From the NCBI GenBank assembly GCA_030043215.1, contig JASHYG010000093.1, forward strand, positions 1-6,884: a DNA stretch of 6,884 nucleotides. Direction: 5' to 3'. Below the pieces are notes generated by a model. That model saw nothing but the letters and a program-made list of their open reading frames with translations. It was not told the DNA's origin and did no database searches. Of the stretch, positions 1 to 6,884 are shown in pieces (the first letter of the stretch is position 1; each line of letters opens with the position of its first letter). The translations under genes were made by a program, and so were the position numbers. Origin of the DNA: Gammaproteobacteria bacterium. GTDB taxonomy: Bacteria > Pseudomonadota > Gammaproteobacteria > Steroidobacterales > Steroidobacteraceae.

Positions 1-209
1 TGACGGTCACCTCGGCGACGCCGCTCGATGAGGTCCAGCGGCGCCGCATGAGCGAGGCGCTCGCGCGGCGGCTCAAGCGGCAGGTGAGATTGCACTGCGA
101 GACGGATCCGGGCCTCATCGGCGGCGCGGTGGTCCGCGCGGGCGATCTGGTGATCGACGGCTCGCTGCGCGCGCGGCTCGAGCGCCTCGCGTACGAGCTC
201 ACGGCATAA
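1..209 (+). CDS. atpH: ATP synthase F1 subunit delta (3' end only)
   Basis: This is the C-terminal 68 residues of the delta subunit, the peripheral-stalk protein that ties the b-subunit stalk to the top of the alpha3beta3 head. The reading frame begins at base 3 and ends at TAA 207-209; the two leading bases complete a codon cut by the window edge. The visible part ends in the family's conserved C-terminal stretch, in which a Gly-Gly/Val/Arg-Ala-Gly-Asp segment is followed by a Val-Ile-Asp-Gly-Ser turn and an Arg-Leu-Glu-Arg-Leu helix, closely resembling E. coli AtpH. The position directly before atpA is the standard proteobacterial order. The N-terminal domain lies outside the window, so its integrity cannot be judged. 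Confidence 0.93.
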   Translation, partial: TVTSATPLDEVQRRRMSEALARRLKRQVRLHCETDPGLIGGAVVRAGDLVIDGSLRARLERLAYELTA

Positions 210-212
210 TTT

Positions 213-224
213 GGGCGCAAGCCC
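213..224 (+). other. Short GNRA-tetraloop hairpin in the atpH-atpA gap
   Basis: GGGC (213-216) pairs perfectly with GCCC (221-224) around the loop GCAA (217-220), a GNRA tetraloop. A U-G wobble at 212/225 could extend the stem. It lies just after the atpH stop and immediately before the weak GGAA ribosome-binding sequence (227-230) of atpA. It has no U-tract, so it is not an intrinsic terminator. A role in spacing translation or protecting processed mRNA is possible but is inference; a stem this short could also arise by chance in GC-rich DNA. Confidence 0.4.
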
Positions 225-238
225 GTGGAAATATCATC

Positions 239-1780
<1,542 letters not shown>

Positions 1781-1781
1781 T

Positions 1782-2642
1782 ATGCCGGGCACCAAGGAAA
1801 TCCGCGCGAAGATCGCCAGCATCAAGAACACGCAGAAGATCACCAAGGCGATGCAGATGGTGGCGACGAGCAAGATGCGCCGGGCGCAGGAGCGCATGCG
1901 CGCGGCGCGGCCGTACTCGGAGAAGATGCGCTCGGTGATCGGTAACCTGAGCCAGGCCAATCCCGACTATCGCCATCCGTTCCTCGAGGAGCGGGAGCCG
2001 AAGGCGGTGGGGCTCATCGTGGTGAGCACCGACCGCGGGCTCGCGGGCGGCCTCAACGTGAACCTCTTCAAGCAGACCCTCTACGCGGTGCGCGAGTGGG
2101 AGCAGAAGGGCGCCGGGTCGAGTCTGTGCCTGATCGGCGCGAAGAGCCTCGCCTTCTTCCGCCGCCTGCGCCTGCCCGTCCTCGCGCAGGCGACGCACCT
2201 CGGGGACCGGCCCCACGTGAACGATCTCATCGGCACCGTCAAGGTGATGCTCGACGCCTATCGCGAGGGGCGCATCGACCGGCTGCTGCTCCTCAACAAT
2301 CACTTCGTGAACACGATGAGCCAGAAACCGGAGGTGAAGCAGCTCCTGCCGGTGCCGGCGTTCGACGCGAGCGGCCTGCCCGAGCACTGGGACTACATCT
2401 ACGAGCCCGAGGCGGCGGCGATCCTCGACGGTCTGCTGATGCGCTTCATCGAGTCGCAGGTCTACCAGGCGGCCGTCGAGAACGTCGCCTGCGAGATGGC
2501 CGCCCGCATGGTCGCGATGAAGAGCGCGACCGACAATGCCGGCAAGCTCATCGAGGAGCTGCAGCTCGTCTACAACAAGGCGCGCCAGGCCGCGATCACC
2601 AAGGAGCTCGCGGAGATCGTGAGCGGCGCGGCGGCGGTTTAG
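1782..2642 (+). CDS. atpG: ATP synthase F1 subunit gamma (central stalk)
   Basis: Gamma is the rotor shaft that turns inside alpha3beta3 and transmits c-ring rotation to the catalytic sites. At 286 residues it is close to the E. coli length of 287. The N-terminal helix (about 1-60, opening [15 protein letters not shown] and continuing into a Lys-Ala-Met-Gln-Met-Val segment) and the C-terminal helix (about 205-286) are the two halves of the antiparallel coiled coil. The Ser-Thr-Asp-Arg-Gly-Leu-x-Gly-Gly-Leu-Asn signature of the Rossmann-like middle domain is present, with Ala where E. coli has Cys. The tail ends in the family-typical [18 protein letters not shown]. The ATG starts one base after the atpA stop and no good Shine-Dalgarno lies close by (GAGGAG is about 25 bases upstream), so translation is probably coupled to atpA. 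Confidence 0.97.
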   Translation: MPGTKEIRAKIASIKNTQKITKAMQMVATSKMRRAQERMRAARPYSEKMRSVIGNLSQANPDYRHPFLEEREPKAVGLIVVSTDRGLAGGLNVNLFKQTLYAVREWEQKGAGSSLCLIGAKSLAFFRRLRLPVLAQATHLGDRPHVNDLIGTVKVMLDAYREGRIDRLLLLNNHFVNTMSQKPEVKQLLPVPAFDASGLPEHWDYIYEPEAAAILDGLLMRFIESQVYQAAVENVACEMAARMVAMKSATDNAGKLIEELQLVYNKARQAAITKELAEIVSGAAAV

Positions 2643-2653
2643 TTTGGTTTTCC

Positions 2654-2668
2654 CGGCGCGAAGCGCCG
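2654..2668 (+). other. Perfect hairpin 1 in the atpG-atpD gap
   Basis: CGGCGC (2654-2659) pairs perfectly with GCGCCG (2663-2668) across a three-base GAA loop. The core GCGAAGC is a sequence known to fold into an unusually stable mini-hairpin. It begins 12 bases after the atpG stop. The bases after it (TTACATGAAC) are not a U-tract, so an intrinsic terminator is unlikely, and a terminator here would separate gamma from beta. Its function is unknown; mRNA processing or stabilisation within the operon is the most reasonable inference. Confidence 0.6.
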
Positions 2669-2676
2669 TTACATGA

Positions 2677-4125
<1,449 letters not shown>

Positions 4126-4136
4126 CGGCGCGCCCC

Positions 4137-4140
4137 GGAG
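4137..4140 (+). promoter_or_regulatory. Ribosome-binding site of atpC
   Basis: GGAG at 4137-4140 lies six bases before the ATG at 4147, near-ideal spacing. It is the clearest ribosome-binding site in the window and fixes the atpC start. Most other genes here have weak or no Shine-Dalgarno and appear to depend on coupling. Confidence 0.7.
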
Positions 4141-4146
4141 ACATCC

Positions 4147-4569
4147 ATGGCGGAGACGATCCAGGTCGATATCGTGAGCGCCGAGGGCGCGATCTTCTCG
4201 GGCCCCGCCCGCATGGTGTTCGTGCCGGCCTCGCAGGGCGAGCTCGGCATCCTGCCGCGGCACGCGCCGCTCCTCACCCTGCTCAAGCCCGGCGAGGTGA
4301 GGGTGCAGCCGCCCGAAGGCGAGGAGCACCCGTTCTACGTCGGCGGCGGCGCGCTCGAGGTGCAGCCGCACCGCGTGACGGTACTCGCCGACACCGCGCT
4401 CCGCGCCAGGGATATCGACGAGGCGGCGGCTCAGGCGGCCAAGCAGCGGGCCGAGGAGACGCTCCGCTCGAAGGTGGACAAGATCGGGCAGGCGGAGGCG
4501 CTCGCGGAGCTCGCGCGCGCCGTGGCCCTGCTCAAGGTCGTTCAGCGGCTTCGCAACCTTCGCGGCTGA
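4147..4569 (+). CDS. atpC: ATP synthase F1 subunit epsilon
   Basis: Epsilon sits at the foot of the central stalk, links gamma to the c-ring and can inhibit ATP hydrolysis through its mobile C-terminal helices. At 140 residues it matches the E. coli length (139). The N-terminal beta-sandwich (about 1-86) contains the conserved Gly-Glu-Leu-Gly-Ile-Leu-Pro-x-His-Ala-Pro-Leu loop and a Gly-Gly-Gly-Ala-Leu-Glu-Val-Gln-Pro strand. The Ala/Glu/Arg-rich tail (about 90-140) forms the two-helix C-terminal domain, so the full regulatory domain is present. The gene starts 21 bases after atpD. Its TGA stop is followed only six bases later, in the same reading frame, by the GTG of the peptidase gene, with no terminator between. 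Confidence 0.97.
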   Translation: MAETIQVDIVSAEGAIFSGPARMVFVPASQGELGILPRHAPLLTLLKPGEVRVQPPEGEEHPFYVGGGALEVQPHRVTVLADTALRARDIDEAAAQAAKQRAEETLRSKVDKIGQAEALAELARAVALLKVVQRLRNLRG

Positions 4570-4575
4570 TGCGCC

Positions 4576-5505
4576 GTGCACCGCGCCGAGCTCAAAGCAA
4601 CTGCCGCGGCATGTTTGCTCTGGGGGCTGCTGGCGGCGGGGCAGTCACCGGCGGCCACGGATTCCTCGAGCCCGCCTCTCACCCCCGCCGAGCGGGCGCT
4701 GCTCGCACAGCAGCCGCGCCGCGTCGCGGCCGCGGTCGATCGCATGGCGCCGCGCGTGCGGGGACAAACCAACGTCTTCTTCGTGGGCTTCGCGGGGTAC
4801 GGTGAGCAGCGAGTCTTCCGCAAGGAGGAGGAGCTCGCCCGCCGCGTGTTCGGCGAGCGCTTCGGCTCCATCGACCGCTCGGTCGAGCTCGTCAACGACA
4901 TCCGCGACCGCACGACCTATCCGCTCGCGACCTTCGACAACCTGCGCTACGCGTTGCGGCTGATCGGCCGGAGAATGGACCGGAGTCGCGACGTGCTCGT
5001 GCTCGTCCTCACCTCGCACGGATCGTCCGAGGATGGGATCGCCATCACGAACAGCGACCTCCTGGACGATGCGCTGTCGCCGCGCGACGTGCGCCAGGTG
5101 CTCGCCGAGGCCGGCATCCGCTGGCGCGTCATCGTCGCCTCCGCCTGCTATGCCGGGATCTTCATCCGCCCTCTGCGAGCCGACACGGCACTGATCATGA
5201 CCGCCGCCGACTCGCGGCACAGCTCCTTCGGATGCGCGGACAACCGCGATCTCACGTATTTCGGGGAGGCGCTGTTCAAGGACGCGCTGCCGGGAGCGTG
5301 CTCGCTGGAGGACGCCTTCGAGAGCGCCCGCCGCATCATCCGGCAGCGCGAGACCGAGGAGGGGGACATTCACTCGAACCCGCAGATCTACGTCGGTGCG
5401 CTCATGCGCGCGAAGCTCCGCGGACTGGACCATGCGGCCGGCGACGGCTCGCAAACCTGCCGGCACAGCCTCGCGTTCCAGGCCTCTCGCGGCGCTCATT
5501 CATGA
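4576..5505 (+). CDS. Exported C13 (legumain-like) cysteine peptidase
   Basis: This is a 309-residue protein of peptidase family C13 (clan CD, the fold shared with legumain, the GPI8 transamidase and caspases). A Sec-type signal peptide is visible: basic Arg3/Lys7, hydrophobic stretch 8-22, and likely cleavage after Ser-Pro-Ala near 26. The domain opens with the bacterial family's Phe-Val-Gly-Phe-Ala-Gly-Tyr-Gly-Glu-Gln segment (69-78). The dyad is His148, in a hydrophobic strand ending TSHGS, and Cys191, in VASACYAG. A typical SSFGCADNRDLTYFGEALF block follows (216-234), and a Pro-Gln-Ile-Tyr-Val-Gly segment (269-274) closes it. The start is GTG; the next in-frame ATG (residue 57) would lose the signal peptide. 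No Shine-Dalgarno is evident, so coupling to atpC is likely. The substrate is unknown, and the Asn specificity of legumain cannot be assumed. Confidence 0.88.
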   Translation: MHRAELKATAAACLLWGLLAAGQSPAATDSSSPPLTPAERALLAQQPRRVAAAVDRMAPRVRGQTNVFFVGFAGYGEQRVFRKEEELARRVFGERFGSIDRSVELVNDIRDRTTYPLATFDNLRYALRLIGRRMDRSRDVLVLVLTSHGSSEDGIAITNSDLLDDALSPRDVRQVLAEAGIRWRVIVASACYAGIFIRPLRADTALIMTAADSRHSSFGCADNRDLTYFGEALFKDALPGACSLEDAFESARRIIRQRETEEGDIHSNPQIYVGALMRAKLRGLDHAAGDGSQTCRHSLAFQASRGAHS

Positions 5506-6884
5506 GTACTTCTCAAAGATCGGGCACTCGCAGCCGCAGCGCGCGCGCGCAACCCGGAAGGCCCCCCCCGAGCGCGCCGCTCTCCGTGGTGATCCTCGCC
5601 GCCGGCCAGGGGAAGCGCATGCGCTCGGATCTGCCGAAGGTGCTGCAGCCGCTCGCCGGGCGGCCGCTGCTGCAGCATGTCATCGATACCGCTCGCGCGC
5701 TCGAGCCGGCATCCATTCACGTCGTGTACGGACACGGTGGTGAGCGCGTTCGCGAGGCGCTGTCCGGCGAGCCGGTGTCGTGGGTGCTGCAATCGAAGCA
5801 GCTCGGCACCGGCCATGCGCTCTTGCAAGTCGCACCGCAGCTCACCGATGGTGAGCGCGTGCTCGTGCTCTACGGCGACGTGCCGCTGACGCGGCCCGCG
5901 ACGCTACGTCAGCTTCTCGATCTCGCCCCGCCGAGCACGCTCGCGCTGCTCACGGTGATGCTCGACGACCCGACCGGCTACGGCCGCGTCATTCGCGATT
6001 CCCGCGGAGGCGTACGCCGCATCGTCGAGCAGCGCGATGCGGGCAAGCGGGAGCTCGCCATCCGCGAATGCAGCACGGGCGTCATGGCCGCGCCCGCGAA
6101 GGCTCTCAAGGCCTGGCTGTCACGCCTCGGCAACGACAACGCGCAGCGCGAGTACTACCTCACCGATGTCATCGCCATGGCGGTCCGGGAGCGCATCGCC
6201 GTGAAGCCGCTTCTCGCGCCGAGTGCTGCCGAGGTGCTCGGAGTCAACGACAAGGTGCAGCTCGCGGAGGTGGAGGCCGAGTACCGCCGCCGGCGCGCGA
6301 CGGAGCTCATGCTCGCCGGGGTCACGGTCTCCGATCCGCAGCGGCTCGACATCCGCGGAACCGTGGAGGCGGGACGCGACGTGGCGCTCGACGTGAACGT
6401 CGTGCTGGAGGGCCGCGTGAGGCTCGGCGATCGCGTGCGCATCGGGCCCCATTGCGTGGTCCGCGACAGCGAGATCGGATCGGACACCGAGGTGCTCGCC
6501 CACTGTATGATCGATGGCGCGGTGATCGGTCCCGCCTGCCGCATCGGGCCGTACTCGCGCGTCAGGCCGTCTTCCGCGCTCGCGGAGGGCGTGCACATCG
6601 GCAACTTCGTCGAGGTGAAGAATTCCCGCATCGGCGCCGAATCGAAGGCGAATCACCTCTCCTACGTCGGCGATGCGCAGGTCGGTGCGCACGTGAACGT
6701 CGGCGCGGGGACGATCGTCGCGAACTACGACGGCGCGAACAAGCATCTGACGACTGTCGAGGACGACGTGCACACCGGCTCGAACAGCGTGCTCGTCGCG
6801 CCGATCACCGTCGGCGCGGGCGCGACGATCGCGGCGGGCTCGACGGTCGCGCATTCGGCGCCGGCGGGCAAGCTCACGATCGCG
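5502..6884 (+). CDS. glmU: Bifunctional UDP-GlcNAc synthesis enzyme GlmU (3' end missing)
   Basis: GlmU acetylates glucosamine-1-phosphate and then uridylates it to UDP-GlcNAc, the precursor of peptidoglycan and lipopolysaccharide. The frame is open for 461 codons to the window edge; about 17 residues are probably missing compared with E. coli. The uridyltransferase domain shows the nucleotide-binding LAAGQGKRM (Arg39), Lys46 in DLPKV, the metal-binding Asp126 in YGDVPL, and Asn249 in GVND. From about 275 the left-handed beta-helix of hexapeptide repeats forms the acetyltransferase domain, with catalytic His385 in KANHLSYVGD and the NYDGANK motif. The ATG overlaps the peptidase stop as ATGA, and no other usual start codon occurs before GTG 5586, which begins the core strand. 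This leaves an unusual extension of about 20 Arg/Ser/Pro-rich residues, encoded partly by a (GC)6 run and a C8 run. Confidence 0.96.
   Translation, partial: MSTSQRSGTRSRSARAQPGRPPPSAPLSVVILAAGQGKRMRSDLPKVLQPLAGRPLLQHVIDTARALEPASIHVVYGHGGERVREALSGEPVSWVLQSKQLGTGHALLQVAPQLTDGERVLVLYGDVPLTRPATLRQLLDLAPPSTLALLTVMLDDPTGYGRVIRDSRGGVRRIVEQRDAGKRELAIRECSTGVMAAPAKALKAWLSRLGNDNAQREYYLTDVIAMAVRERIAVKPLLAPSAAEVLGVNDKVQLAEVEAEYRRRRATELMLAGVTVSDPQRLDIRGTVEAGRDVALDVNVVLEGRVRLGDRVRIGPHCVVRDSEIGSDTEVLAHCMIDGAVIGPACRIGPYSRVRPSSALAEGVHIGNFVEVKNSRIGAESKANHLSYVGDAQVGAHVNVGAGTIVANYDGANKHLTTVEDDVHTGSNSVLVAPITVGAGATIAAGSTVAHSAPAGKLTIA
5539..5550 (+). repeat. (GC)6 dinucleotide tract in the glmU 5' end
   Basis: Six GC units in a row encode part of the Arg/Ala-rich leader of GlmU. 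Twelve bases further on lies a run of eight C. Both are slippage-prone, and both fall in the poorly conserved N-terminal extension, before the conserved core that starts near 5583. Confidence 0.7.
5562..5569 (+). repeat. C8 homopolymer in the glmU 5' end
   Basis: Eight consecutive C encode part of the Pro-Pro-Pro segment (residues 21-23) just before the GlmU core. Gain or loss of one base would uncouple the ATG at 5502 from the enzyme. The frame as given is intact. It is either a benign run in GC-rich DNA, a sequencing-error risk, or a potential switch. Confidence 0.65.

Noticed and set aside
4612..4614. Cys13 of the peptidase as a lipoprotein attachment site
   Set aside because: The cysteine lies at the start of the hydrophobic stretch rather than at its end, and the preceding Ala-Ala-Ala lacks a typical lipobox context. 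An ordinary Sec signal peptide fits better.
4569..4805. ATG at 4569 overlapping the atpC stop as an alternative start for the next gene
   Set aside because: This frame ends after 78 codons and does not encode the peptidase; the GTG at 4576 is in the correct frame and gives a plausible signal peptide.
4645..5499. Open frame of 284 codons on the - strand opposite the peptidase gene
   Set aside because: The + strand protein has a signal peptide and an intact catalytic dyad; the reverse frame has neither a domain nor a supported start.
6120..6854. Open frame of 244 codons on the - strand opposite glmU
   Set aside because: The + strand glmU frame carries conserved motifs throughout this stretch; the antisense frame is compositional.

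Overview
The window is a GC-rich, densely packed, single-strand stretch of a bacterial chromosome. It carries the distal part of an F1Fo ATP synthase operon in the classical proteobacterial order: atpH (3' end only), atpA, atpG, atpD and atpC. A gene for an exported legumain-family (C13) cysteine peptidase follows, and then glmU, which runs off the right edge. All genes are on the + strand. The atp-to-glmU neighbourhood is typical of Gammaproteobacteria. AtpD carries a short Lys/Gly/Arg-rich insertion before its Walker B strand that I recall from Xanthomonas-type beta subunits. A high-GC gammaproteobacterium near Xanthomonadales, Steroidobacterales or Nevskiales is therefore my best inference; the species cannot be named from this sequence.

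Layout: 1-209, end of the delta subunit; 210-238, a short gap with a GNRA-loop hairpin; 239-1780, alpha; 1782-2642, gamma, one base after alpha; 2643-2718, the only sizeable gap, holding two perfect hairpins and a third over the atpD start; 2719-4125, beta; 4147-4569, epsilon; 4576-5505, the C13 peptidase, six bases after epsilon; 5502-6884, GlmU, whose ATG overlaps the peptidase stop codon as ATGA. No gap exceeds 76 bases. I see no tRNA, rRNA, CRISPR array, insertion sequence or rho-independent terminator.

Functionally, delta, alpha, gamma, beta and epsilon build the F1 sector that couples proton flow to ATP synthesis. All catalytic and nucleotide-binding residues checked in alpha and beta are present. 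GlmU makes UDP-GlcNAc for peptidoglycan and lipopolysaccharide. The least ordinary element is the peptidase gene, which has a signal peptide and an intact His/Cys dyad. It sits where E. coli has the atp operon terminator, is tightly coupled to both neighbours, and leaves no room for a terminator. This suggests one transcript joining ATP synthesis, an exported protease of unknown function, and cell-wall precursor synthesis. I see no clear evidence of a wholly new multi-gene system here.
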